From Ichthyophis bannanicus (Eukaryota; Chordata; Amphibia; Gymnophiona; Ichthyophiidae): a DNA stretch of 64,000 nt. This document shows positions 33,720 through 44,200 of the stretch, piece by piece; the stretch's first letter is position 1, and every line of letters begins with the position of its first letter. The stretch lies in assembly GCA_033557465.1 (NCBI GenBank), contig CM066033.1:233556109-233620108 (forward strand). Reading direction: 5' to 3'. The position numbers were made by a program, and so were the translations under genes. The notes beneath the pieces were generated by a model. It saw only the letters and a program-made list of their open reading frames with translations, made no database searches and had not been told where the DNA came from.

Positions 33720-34346
33720 TGATTACAACTACTGTTAATCATTTATATAGCCCTACAAGGCTTATGCAGTGCTGTACAGACACATAAAAAGATGGTACCT
33801 GCTCATCAGAGCTTACAATCTAATCAAGACAGACAATACAATAGATGATTATAAGGGTACAGTAGGGAAGGGTAATGAGACCAAAGTAGAACAAAGGATT
33901 AAGATCCAAAAGCGGCCTGAAAGAGGTGAGCCTTTAGCATGGATTTGAAAGGGAGAGATGAAACCTGCCGTAAAGATACAGGTAGTTAGTTCCAGGCATA
34001 AGGAGCAGCAAGGTGAAAGGATTGAAGTCTGGAATTGGCTGTTAAAGAGAAGGGCATAGAGAGAAGCAAGCCTGAAGAAGAGCGGAGTTCATGAGGAGGG
34101 GTGTAGGGAGTGAAATTAGAGGAAAGGTAGTGAGGAGCAATAGAATGATTGCACTTATATGTCAGAAGAAGAAGTTTGTATTGGATGTGGAAACATAAGG
34201 GAAGCCAATGAAGTGATTTGAGAAGAGGGGTTAAATAAGTATATTGGGGTTGATGGAAGATTAACCATGCAGCAGAGCTTTGAACAGATTGAATGGGGGA
34301 AAGATGACTTAGAGGGGGACGAGAAAGGAGGAGGTTGCAATAGTAG
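33720..34346 (-). pseudogene. L2 LINE 3' part (left of hAT insertion)
   Basis: The minus strand reads HFIGFPYVSTSNTNFFF, then AAPYAWNXLPVS and FKSMLKAHLFQAAF, the C-terminal blocks of an L2-type protein. The tail at 33735-33860 has TGTAAGCTCTGATGAGCAGG and ATAAATGATTAACAG. The sequence continues at 36458 on the far side of the hAT-like element. Confidence 0.75.
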
Positions 34347-34370
34347 CAGGGCCAGCCTGTCCATTGAGCA

Positions 34371-34427
34371 AGAATGTTGTTTGCACAGGGCCCCGCGTTT
34401 CAGGGGGCCCTGCGCAAACAACATTCT
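34371..34427. repeat. 24-bp hairpin near hAT left end
   Basis: 34371-34394 and 34404-34427 are reverse complements over 24 bp with one mismatch and a 9-base loop. Confidence 0.9.
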
Positions 34428-34446
34428 TCCCATCAGCCACTTTAAA

Positions 34447-34805
34447 AGAAAAAACAAACTTGCCGCTGCCACCATGGCAGTGGCAGAATAAAGTGTCTCC
34501 CATGGTCCCCCCGCCGCTGCCGCTGCCGCTGCCTGCCCGGCAGAGCCTGCCTCAATCACTCTCCTCGATGCGGCTTTCAGAGCTGTGAAGGGTGAGTTTC
34601 CCTCTCGTGGCTCTGTTAAGCCCGCTGATGCCCCGGCGGGCTTAACAGAGCCGCAAGAGGGAAACTCTCCTTTTGCGACTCTGAAAGCCGTGCCGAGGAG
34701 AGTGATTGAGGAAAGGCTCTGCCAGGCAGGCGAGGGGGGGGAGGTCCATGGGAGACACTTGATTCTGCTGCTGCCATGGTGGCAGCAGCAAGTTTGCTTT
34801 TTCTG
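34447..34805. repeat. About 360-bp imperfect palindrome
   Basis: Centred near 34630. The inner arms 34609-34625 and 34636-34652 are perfect complements (17 bp, with GGCTCTGTTAAGCCCGC on the left). Outward, further blocks pair: GAGTTTCCCTCTCG with CAAGAGGGAAACTC, CAATCACTCTCCTCG with GAGGAGAGTGATTG, CTCCCATGG with CCATGGGAG, and AAACTTGC with GCAAGTTT. It lies inside the hAT-like element, is GC-rich and would form a long stem. Confidence 0.9.
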
Positions 34806-34814
34806 TTAGTTTCC

Positions 34815-35490
34815 CTGGGCTGATGGGGGGAGGGGGGTTAGGACTGGTAATGGGCTATAGGGGGGGCTAGGACTGGTAATGGACTATAGGGGGGTTAGGA
34901 ATGGAAATGGGCTGATGGAGGGATAGGACTGGAGGTGGGCTGATGGGGGGTTAGGATTGGTAATGGGCTATGGGGGGGCTAAGACTGAAAATGGGGTGAT
35001 GGGGGGTTTAGGACTGGTAATGGGCTATGTGGGGCTAGGACTGGTAATGGGCTAAGGGGGTTGCTAATACTGGAAATGGGCTGAGTGGAAGGGGGGACTT
35101 GAATTGCAAATAGCTGATGGGGAAGGGGGCTTGGAATGGAAATGGGCTGAGTGGAAGGGGGGCTTGAACTGCAAATAGATGATGGGAAGGGGGCTTGGAA
35201 TGGAAATGGGCTGTGAGGGGAGGGTGCTAGGACTGGAAATGGGCTGAGTGGTGGGGGAGAGCTAGGACAGGAAATGGGCTAATGGAGGGGCTAAGATAGG
35301 ACTGGAAATGGGCTGTTGGGGGTGCTAAGATTGGAAATGGGCTGTGGTAGGGGCTTGGATTGAAATGGACTCATGGAGGGGCTAGAACTGATGCAGGGAC
35401 TAGAAGGGAGCGGATGCTGGGTGGGGCTGGAACTAGAAGGGAGCTGATGTTGGGGGAGGATTAGAATGGGATGGAGCTGGGAGAGTGAAA
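34815..35490. repeat. Degenerate GC-rich minisatellite
   Basis: About twenty imperfect units of roughly 30-40 bp built on 'GGGGGCTAGGACTGGAAATG' plus GGCTGA. Unit lengths vary. A shorter version sits at 3040-3290 in the related element, so the array was present in the ancestral transposon. Confidence 0.85.
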
Positions 35491-36457
35491 TGGAGAGGGG
35501 AAAAATATTTTGTGTGGGAGGGAATAAAAATCTACAATTGGCCGGGTATTGGGAGAGAGTAAGTGGAGATTGAGGATGGAGGGGCAAAATTTGAGTGGAT
35601 GAAATAGGAATGAGGAAAGAGCAAAAGGAGAAAGATTAATATGTTAAAGCAGATGTAGAGAGAGAATAGAAAAAATTTGAAGAAAGAAGAAAGGACAAAT
35701 GGACAGCAGATGTTGGAGAGTTAGCACAAGACACGAAGAAACCAGAAGAAAGTGGCTGGAGCAATTGCAACTCATAAAAAATGCACAAAAGGTAGAAAAA
35801 TATCTCTTTATTTTGAATTTATTAACTGGAATATGTCAGCTCTGAGAAATGTGCATCATTAACATCTGCGCTTTGTTTAGTACAAGAGGAAATTAATTTA
35901 TAGTTTTATTTCTACAGTGTTGTTGTACATTCCAAGTTTGGCTTTTGGGGTTCCCAGTTTAATTATTGTCTTCCTGTTTCTAAATTGTGATTCCTTGTTT
36001 GATGATGGTCTATGTTCTGCATGTGTAACTGAGCTGAGGTGTTCTGTTTATGTAATTCCAATTTGACATTGCCACTTGTTCTCTTTCCCCAGTAGGTCAA
36101 GTATTGTTATTCTCTGAAATGTATTGGTTTAATATTTGCAGTGTTGCCTTTTGATTGGTAGAGTATGGTGCTTTGTGAGTCCTGGTAGTACTGTTAGGAT
36201 ACGGCGGGTTTGCTATGGGTTCTAAATGGGCAGTGTTTGTAGTAGTTTCTAATGTGCCTGGCGGTTGGCACTGGATTATACTAATATAGAAATCTTTTAG
36301 TCTTTTTTTATCCATACACTCATTAAGAGGCATGTTTACTAAAAGTTAGTTTATGGTAACATTATGCAAATATTTATGCAAATGATACCCCTTATGCAAA
36401 TTAGGCCCTGCACCGAGTCTCCACACATGGCCCTGCACCCCCCTTGGGTCACCCCTG

Positions 36458-37046
36458 AATAGTAGAGGCGAGAAGTGACTAAAGAGTAAATAAGTGTTTT
36501 TGTTAGGGTGTTCAGAAAGAAAGTGGCAAATTTTGCAGAGAAAGAACTGACAGATTTTTTCTATCTGTTGGATATGCGTGGAGAAAGAGAGGGGGGCGTT
36601 GAAGATGACTCAAAAGTTGCAGGCTGTGGAAGGAAGCAGAAAAGTATTCTCAACAGAGATAGAGAAGAGAGGAAGGGGGGAAGAGGGCTTAGGGGAAAAA
36701 TAAGACGTTTGGTTTTGGCCATGTTCAATTTCAAATGGCGGTGAGACATCCAGGCAGCGATGTCAGATAGGTAAGCAGATATAAGGACATGGAGTGTAAG
36801 AGAAATATCAGATGTAGATAAATCTGAGATTCATCTGCATAAAAATGATATTGAAAAGCCATGAGAGGAGATGAGAGTACCAAGGGACTGAGTTGTAGAG
36901 AGAGAAAAGCAGAGGGCCTAGAACAGACCCTTAGGGTACACCTACTGAGAGAAGAATAGCAGTAGAGGAGGAGCCACCAGAACAGGCACTGAAGGAGAGA
37001 TTGAAGAGATAAGAAGAGAACCAGGACAGTACGGAGCCCCTAAAAC
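36458..37046 (-). pseudogene. L2 LINE RT part (right of hAT insertion)
   Basis: The minus strand carries L2 RT blocks: FQYHFYADESQIYL (near 36860-36820; the YADD-equivalent reads YADE) and HRHLKLNMAKTKRLIFPLS (near 36740-36690), the LKLN...KTE block. It leads directly into 34338 and leftward across the hAT duplication. Stops and frame changes show it was already decayed. Confidence 0.75.
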
Positions 37047-37266
37047 AGTGCTTCTCAACCTTTTTTGTACCGTGACCCCTTTTACCATTGGTCAACTTGT
37101 GATGATCCCCAATGATAAAATCAAATGTGTCTCTCTTCCTTTACCATTAACGCATTGTTGCTGTAATCATTTGTTGAATTATTAATGTATTATAGGCCTT
37201 TGCATTATGGTTTTATTTATAAAATTTACTTATTTATACCACAATAATTAATCACAATAACAAGTA
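37047..37266 (+). mobile_element. hAT-Charlie-like terminal fragment
   Basis: Starts CAGTGCTTCTCAACCTTTTT followed by GTACCGTGACCCC, the terminal sequence typical of hAT-Charlie elements ('CAGTG.TTCTCAACC'). It continues as A+T-rich DNA and is cut at 37267 by the Penelope-type sequence. The other end is not present. Confidence 0.65.
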
Positions 37267-37328
37267 GAGGAGAGCAGCGGAAGTAATGACCACGGCCTAC
37301 CAGGTGATAGATAAAATTCTTTATTAAG

Positions 37329-37371
37329 GACCCAACTTAACAAGTTTCGGCCGAAGCCTTCATCAGGGGTC
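37329..37371 (-). ncRNA. Hammerhead ribozyme motif (PLE), copy 1
   Basis: Read on the minus strand from 37371: stem I GACCC, core CTGATGA (37366-37360), one A, stem II GGC with a TTCG loop and GCC, core GAAA (37348-37345), stem III CTT-GTT-AAG, TT, then GGGTC closing stem I. All conserved core bases of the hammerhead fold are present, and the predicted cut is after the second T at 37334. Stem II is short (3 bp) and follows an extra unpaired A. Hammerhead ribozymes are an established feature of Penelope-like retroelements, which supports the call. Confidence 0.8.
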
Positions 37372-38017
37372 TAAAATACAAACACACATAAAGTAAGCAT
37401 AATACTAAAACCAAAAACCAAAAAAATAACAGAAACTGTGTAAATAAAAAGTTACCAGAAAACCACATAGAAGGTGTAAGGACACGTCTATGCGGGGGAG
37501 CGACTACTCTTCCCAATCTGAAACACAGTAAATGTACAAACATGAATGATATTAAAAATAAAATAAAAGTAATGCAAAAACACTAAAATGCAAATGAAAC
37601 ATACATATGCATAACATGATAAATAAATTGCATTAACATGTAAAATGAATCTGATAAATAGATTACATTAACATATAAAATAAATATAAATGAAAATAAA
37701 AACAAACTAAAATCTCATCCATGAAACACTGATTATGTGTGAAAAAAAAAAACCTTCCTGAATGTATGTGAAACAATTTGTGAACCAACTGTGATGTAAA
37801 CGTGTCTGCAAGAAACTGTCACACTTAAAAGAGAAGACATATGTATTGCAATAATTACAAAAAGGCCCGTAAAACAAACCTACAAAGCACAAAAAATAAT
37901 AACTTGTATGAAGAAAAGAGCACAAGTATTGACAATTGAAAGCTTTGTATATCTAAAAAAAGCAAAAGTACCATCGGTGAAAACATGCATCTATCGTATA
38001 TGAGGTGAATGGTCATC

Positions 38018-40060
38018 CGTGGAAAATAGGGGGGGAGGAAGAAAGAGGGGGGGGGAAAGGGGAAGGGGGAAGGGAGGAGGAGGACCGAAAGGATCCATTT
38101 AACAGAATCAATTACTATCACAAGCGTGTGACAGGACAAACGAGGACATTTATGAAAACGAGTGATCTCACACACACTTAGCACACCGATGAAACAACAG
38201 AATTGTAAAGAGCGTACATTGTGCAATACCGAGGGCGTAGAAAACATAAACAAAAAGTGATCTATGTCCACAAAAAGGAAAATAATATATATGTGCATAT
38301 AATGCACCGACACAAAAAATACTATGCATGCTGCATTCGCACATATCATAATGGAGATAAACAGAGAACCCGCATCAGTACATCAGGGGGGAAAGAAAAC
38401 ACTATTGGTATGGATCGCACAGATCAAGTCATAGAGAACAAACAGAATAAAATAAAACATACTATGAATAAACAATCTAAAATAAAAGTAGATAGTTAAA
38501 AGGCTGTAATTTGAGAGAGGAAGATATACAAGCAAGCCACAAAACGAACCATGAGAAGAACGCCATACCTGCACACGTAGTGAGAGGCGGGAAAACGCCG
38601 CGCAGTGGCATGAGAGCACTATTTAAAGGGGAAAAGGCTTCTCCAACCGGCGGTTTGCACCATGCACACTGGGGACTACCGTGGAGGGCAAAAACAAAAT
38701 CAAATCAATCAATACACAATATAAATTGTAGCTAAAGAAACAATAAAGTCGCAGAAGATAAAAAATCTAGGAATAGCTACAAAAATGAGAGTAATAAATG
38801 GAAAGCAAACTATTGCTTATAGGCAAAAAAAGCCTCAACGAAAAAGTTATTAAAGCCACCAAGGGTGCATGAGAGCAAGACATAAAAAGGCAGTAAAAAA
38901 CGTTCAAAAAAGGGGAAGGGGGGAGGGGAGGACCAAAAGGATCCATTTGGCGAATCAATTACTATCACAAGCATGTGACAGGATAGACAAGAATATTTAT
39001 GAAAGGGAGTGATCTCACACACAATTAGCGCACCGATAAGAAAACAGAACTGTACAGAGTGTGCATTGTGCAATACCAAAGGCGTAGAAAACATAAACAA
39101 AAAAGTGATTAATATCCACAAAAAAGAAAGATATGCATGTGATGCACTGACATAACAAATCTTATGCAGGCTGCGTTTGTATATATCACAAAGGAAGTAA
39201 ACGGAGGACCCGCATCAATGTATCGGGAGGAGAAAACACTATTAGTATGGATCACACAGAATAAACCATAGGGAACTACTAGAGCGAAATAAAACATGCT
39301 GTGAATAAACGATCTAAAATAGAGGTGGATAGTGAAAAGGCTGTAACTTAAGAGGAAGACTTAAAAGATATGTATGAGGAAGCCATAAAAACCGTAAGAG
39401 GAACACCATACCTGCACATGTAGTGAGAGGCGGGAAAACGTCGCGCAGGAGCATAAGACCACTATTTAAAGGGAGAGAGGCTACTCCTACCAGCGGTGTG
39501 CGCCGTGCACACTGGGGACTACTGTAGAGAACAAAAGCAAAATCAAAGCAATCGATTTACAGTATAAGTTGTGGCTAATAAACAATATGTCATTAAAGAC
39601 TAACAAGATCACAGAGGATAGACATTCTAGGAAACGCTACCAGAATAGGAGTAATAGATGGAAAACAAACTATTGCTAACAAGCAAAAAGCCTTAGCGAG
39701 AAAGTTATTAAAGCCACCACGGGTGCATGAGAACAAGGCATAAAAAGATATTAAAAAACGTTCAAAAAACAGGGGAGGGGAAGAAGGGGGAGGGGGAGGA
39801 AGGGTAGGGAGAGAAAAGGGAGTACATTTAAAAAACGAAATAAAAATAGTGTCACAGCATGACACAGGAAAGACAATTGTGCTATACCAAAGTGAATATA
39901 AAATATGTAAAGGAGAAAAGAACCAAACTTGATTTCAAAAAGGGTAATCCCACACATAATGGTCACACCGATGAGATAACAAGACTGTACAGAGCGTATG
40001 TTGCGCACAGCCAAAAGCGTAGAAAACATAAGATAGTCTGTATCTACAAAAACCAAAGTG
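38018..40060 (-). repeat. Tandem roughly 850-bp units in PLE arm
   Basis: Landmarks repeat with 848-858-bp spacing: GGATCCATTT at 38091 and 38939; CGTTCAAAAAA at 38901 and 39759; GTAGTGAGAGGCGGGAAAACG near 38577 and 39420. Two units are nearly complete and a third (39759-40060) is partial and more diverged. On the minus strand each full unit has a TTTAAATAGTG box upstream of a CpG-rich patch (GCGCGGCG) and then GTGCAGGTATGG, as in a promoter with a first splice donor. A related stretch occurs at 40284-40420 on the plus strand. Confidence 0.85.
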
Positions 40061-40182
40061 ATAATTACACACATAATACACTATCCTTAGCATTAAAAAG
40101 CATAACAAAGTTCATATCACAGGTATTAAAAATATAAATAAATGAGTCATACACTAAAAAAAGAAATAATAAAAAAAGTAAA

Positions 40183-40283
40183 TAGATTGTGGATTGGAGA
40201 AACCAAAACAACAAAAACCATCATACCCAGCTGATTAGGCATGATGGCTTTTATCATCCTGGTCTCTCCATTTCACAAATCTA
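40183..40283. repeat. 101-bp palindrome at PLE inversion point
   Basis: TAGATTGTGGATTGGAGAAA at the left is mirrored by the complement of TAGATTTGTGAAATGGAGAG at the right, with pairing extending about 40 bp to an inner loop around CCCAGCTGATTAGG. Left of it the PLE sequence is minus-strand, right of it plus-strand. A near-identical copy is at 46644-46744. Confidence 0.88.
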
Positions 40284-41066
40284 CATAGTGCTCCTATGCC
40301 CCTGCGTGGCGATTTCCCGCCTCTCACAGTGTGTGCAGGTACGGTGTTTCCTTCATGTTCTGTTTTATGGTTTGCCCAAACACATCATTTGGTAATGGTT
40401 TTTTGTTTATTGTAGATGGTATGTTTCTCTTTTACTTTATTTGTTTCCTTACAGCTTACTCTGTGTGGTCCACACCATGAGCAGACTCTCTCTTTTGATG
40501 TGAATCCTCTCCCCCTTTTTTTTCTCTCGTTTTGTAATGCAGGCATGCAGCGTTTACCATACATTTTGTATTGCCGGTGCATCGTATACAAGTATGTCTT
40601 ATCCCCTTGGTGGATACGGATCCCGTTTTAAACCATGCTCCCGATATTGTTGGTTCTGCATCTTGAATGCTTTGTAATATATTTTTTTTTTTTGTGTTCG
40701 ATTGATTTTTAAGGCTTGCTTTTAAGGTTTGTTCACATGTATCGTCTGTAAGTTCCTTTTCTGCTCAATCACAATTTCTTTTATGCTTCGTCTGTGTTTA
40801 TTTTTGGTAATTTAAAAACGGGTAACCCTCCCTATACCTTCAGTGATTTTGCTTCATGATGCTTTGTTTATCAGCCATTATCCACATTGCTCACTGGTTT
40901 ATCATTTTATGATAGCCCTGAATGCATACATAGTTAAACAACAGTAGGATGTTTCTTTTATTTTTAGACAGCGATTTCATGTCATAGCGCGGCGGTTTAC
41001 CGCCATTTTTTTTGTGTGAGTGTACGGCGTTCTTTTAACTGTTTGTTTTACAGTTATTCCATACAC
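40284..41066 (+). mobile_element. PLE repeat unit, plus strand, left of L1
   Basis: 40300-40420 is the reverse complement relative of the 850-bp units (ATGCCCCTGCGTGGCGATTT, CCCGCCTCTCAC, GTGCAGGTACGGTG). The rest is T-rich leader-like DNA ending at CCATACAC (41059-41066), where L1 is inserted. It resumes at 46499. Confidence 0.75.
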
Positions 41067-41273
41067 TTTTTTTTTTTTTTTTTTAAATCTTTATTTATCA
41101 GTTTGTTAAAAAAACACCACAACCAAAAACATAACATTAACAAGTGAGATTAACTAATCATAAGGCTAATACAGACAGTTCAATACTTGCATTCAGCTAA
41201 CCTTATACATCGGGGCCAGGGGAGAAGGGGGAAGGGGAAGACCGTGAATGTCATACTTCCTGCTCAAGGCATC

Positions 41274-44200
41274 TTAGCAGCCAGCACTATACCAGTTGAG
41301 GGTGTCCCATTTTTTCAACAGGTTACTGAAAGTGGGATTCTGCTGTACATAAGCTATCTCACAGGATCGATGGTAACAGACTAAGTTCCACCAGTATACC
41401 ACATTCAGAGTATTAAATGTCTTCCAGTGGCTCATGATGGCCTTCAGTGCCAGACTCAACATTAAATCAAAAGTGGCGTACTGCTCCTTTTGGAGATTTG
41501 GCACACCCGCCAGCGATTTGTAGATGACTATGTGGTAAGTTAATGATGAGGTGATTCCGCACATCTTCTGCACACGCTTCCACACCTCTTGCCAGTAGAC
41601 CAATAACTGTGGGCAATAGAAGAGCATGTGTGATAGGGTACCCACTTCGCACGCACAAGACCAACAGCGTTCATCCGCCTGTGCTTGCCATTTGGAGATC
41701 TTGACTGGGGTCAGATATGCTCGGTGCGCCAGAAAGTATAGCATCTGCGTAAGCGAGGCAGACCTTGATATCCGTATTTGGGACCCCCAGAAGAGATACC
41801 ACTGTTCCGGGTTTGATAAGGGGCCTACTTCAGTCTCCCATATCAGCTGTGCACCTCTGGGACTGCGACCATCCGCTGCTCTTAAGAGTTCCACACACTT
41901 CGAAATCTGACCGGTTCCCAATCTTAGCTCTTGAACCCGAAGATACGACGGCCTTCCACTAATCCTATGCAAGGGTGTCACCCCTGCCTTACTCAGACAG
42001 TGCCGCAATTGTCCCCACTGGAAAAAGCATTTGTAAGGAAGTTGAAATTCCAGCTGCAATTCCGCAAAGGTTTTGTATCTACGTCCACTAAGCAGGTGAC
42101 CCAAACAGAGAACACCGTGCCGTATCCAAGTGGGCCATGCAACGCAACTTCCCCCTATTTTAAATTGCTGGTTATGCCAGAGTGGGGTAACGTCTGTGTA
42201 GGTCTGTTCGTCATCCAGAAGTGGTAGCACCAAGTTGAAGGCTTGCTGAGTGGCTTGTATGATCCCACTACCCTTCTTGGTACTACGCACAACCGCCCCA
42301 ATACATTGTCGTAACGGGAGAGGGTCAACCATCGCGGCCTCCACACGTAGCCAAACAGGAGCTCCCATGATGTCTGGCTCCTCCGCCCACCAAGAGCCTT
42401 GCCGTAGTATGGCTGCAGCGTGATACCAATAGAAATCCGGTAGGTGAACTCCGCCTTGCTTCTTAGGGAGTTTGAGTTTCCAGGCTGCAATACGTGGCGT
42501 TTTCTTCTCCCACAAAAAGACTAGTAGCTTCTTCTCAATATCTTGATAGAATTTCCTATCAAGGAACACCGGGATCATACTTAGAATGTAAGTGAGCTTT
42601 GGGACAAGAACCATTTTAATGGTTTCCAGGCGCCCCAACCATGTCAGATGTAAAGGTGACCATTTCTGGACGCATTCTTGCAGGATCTCAGTACAGCGGG
42701 CCTCAACGTAAGAGATCGTATCCGCCAAGGTGGTACCATATATGACCCCCAAATACTTGAACGACGTTTTTTCAACCTGGAAGGGGTATTGTTGGAGCAT
42801 ATCTTCCGTGACTGTTGACGTAAGCGGTATACTTATAGTCTTGTCCAGATTAAGTTTGTATCCCGAGATACAGGCATACTCTTTGATAATCCGCAAGGTA
42901 ACATCCACCGAGTTTACATCAAGAAACAACAAAAGGTCATCTGCATAGGCTGATATTTTGCAATGATTTCCTTCCAACTGCATTCCCTTTATACTGGACG
43001 TCTGTCGAATTTTAAGAAGCAAAGGTTCCAGGGCTAGGTTAAACAAGAGGGGGGACAGGGGACAACCCTGCCTGGTTCCTCTTGTAAGCAGGAACTCTTG
43101 TGAAGTAGTGCCATTCGCTGCTACCCGGGCTACAGGCCTAGTATATAACAACTGAACACTCTGGAGGAAAAAATCGGGGATGCCCATCCAACGCATGGTT
43201 TGAAATAGGTATGTCAATTCAACCCTGTCGAAGGCTTTCTCTGCGTCTAGCGCAAGGCCTACTATGGGCAGGTCCATCTCTTGTGCTTTCCGGAGGACAT
43301 GGGCCAATAGCCGGCCGTTATCTACCGTGGATCTCCCCGGCATGAAGCCACATTGATCAGGGTGAATAAGTGTCTCCAGGACCTTGGACAATCGAGTAGC
43401 AAGGATCTTGGCATATATTTTGTAATCTGTATTCAGCAGGGAGATGGGTCTGTAATTTTCCACCCTCTCCGGGTCTCTCCCCGGCTTAGGGTGTATCACT
43501 ATCGTCGCTGCGGCCAAGGCACCAACCGCTGGGCACTCCTCTCGGATTCCCTCGTAGTACAGTAATAACTCCGGGATCAATTGATCTGAAAAAGCCTCAT
43601 AAAATTCCACTGGTAGCCCGTCCAGGCCACTAGCTTTGCCTTTGGCCAGCTGTTTAAGGGCCTTGCGTATCTCCTTACAGGTAATCGCTGCGGCATGAAG
43701 CTGCTGCTGTTGCAGCGTAAGTTGAGGTCCAGTAATTGTGGAGACAAAGGTGAGAAAAGTCGACTCATCACACGTGACTTCAGATTGGTAAAGCTTGGAA
43801 TAGAAGGCTTCACAACACGCTAGGATCTCATTATCCGACACTTGTAGCACCCCTGCAGAGTCTTTCAGCCCAGCAATCCGGGTCACGGCGCGCTTTGTTT
43901 TCAACGCGTTCGCTAGCAAGGAGCTCGCCCGGTTACTTTCATGATAACATCTCCCCTGCTGCATTTTAAGAGATTCGGTAACGTCCGCTTGTAGGAGGGC
44001 ATTGTATTGGAACCGGAGCCGCTGTAATCGTAAGAGAATAGTCGAGTCTGCCCGTCGGGTCAGAAGTCGTTCCCCTGCACGGATTTCCTCCTCCAGCTCC
44101 GTCCTTCTCTTTACTTCTACTTTGCGCTTACGGATCTTGTATGCTATCATATGTCCACGGGCACTTGCCTTAAAGGCCTCCCACCAGGCCCACGTTGAGG

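Larger units (their letters stand above)
34347..36457. mobile_element. hAT-type non-autonomous transposon, 2.1 kb
   Basis: Bounded by CAGGGCC at the left and the complement of CAGGGGTGACC at the right. An exact 8-bp duplication, AATAGTAG, lies at 34339-34346 and 36458-36465. An 8-bp duplication with CAGGG ends is the hallmark of hAT elements. The interior holds a hairpin, a 360-bp palindrome, a degenerate minisatellite and A+T-rich DNA with no transposase. It interrupts an L2 copy. The relative at 2740-4640 has the same layout. Confidence 0.85.
37267..40182 (-). mobile_element. Penelope-like element: inverted repeat arm
   Basis: The minus strand from 37840 to 37267 matches 46870-47445 on the plus strand almost base for base, including the hammerhead motif and the CACCTGGTAGGCC/GTGGTCATTACTTCC segment. 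40182-40060 also matches the plus arm (46745-46860). Between them the minus arm has 2.2 kb of roughly 850-bp repeat units that the plus copy lacks. No RT codons lie in this arm. PLE insertions are known for repeated or inverted partial copies of their terminal 'pseudo-LTR'. Confidence 0.85.

Noticed and set aside
38360..38390. Third hammerhead (CTGATG near 38375 on the minus strand)
   Set aside because: Reads CTGATGT, with no GAAA box or complementary stems at the required distance.
38018..40060. CRISPR-like or satellite array
   Set aside because: Units are about 850 bp without short direct repeats and spacers, and they match the terminal region of a Penelope-like element.
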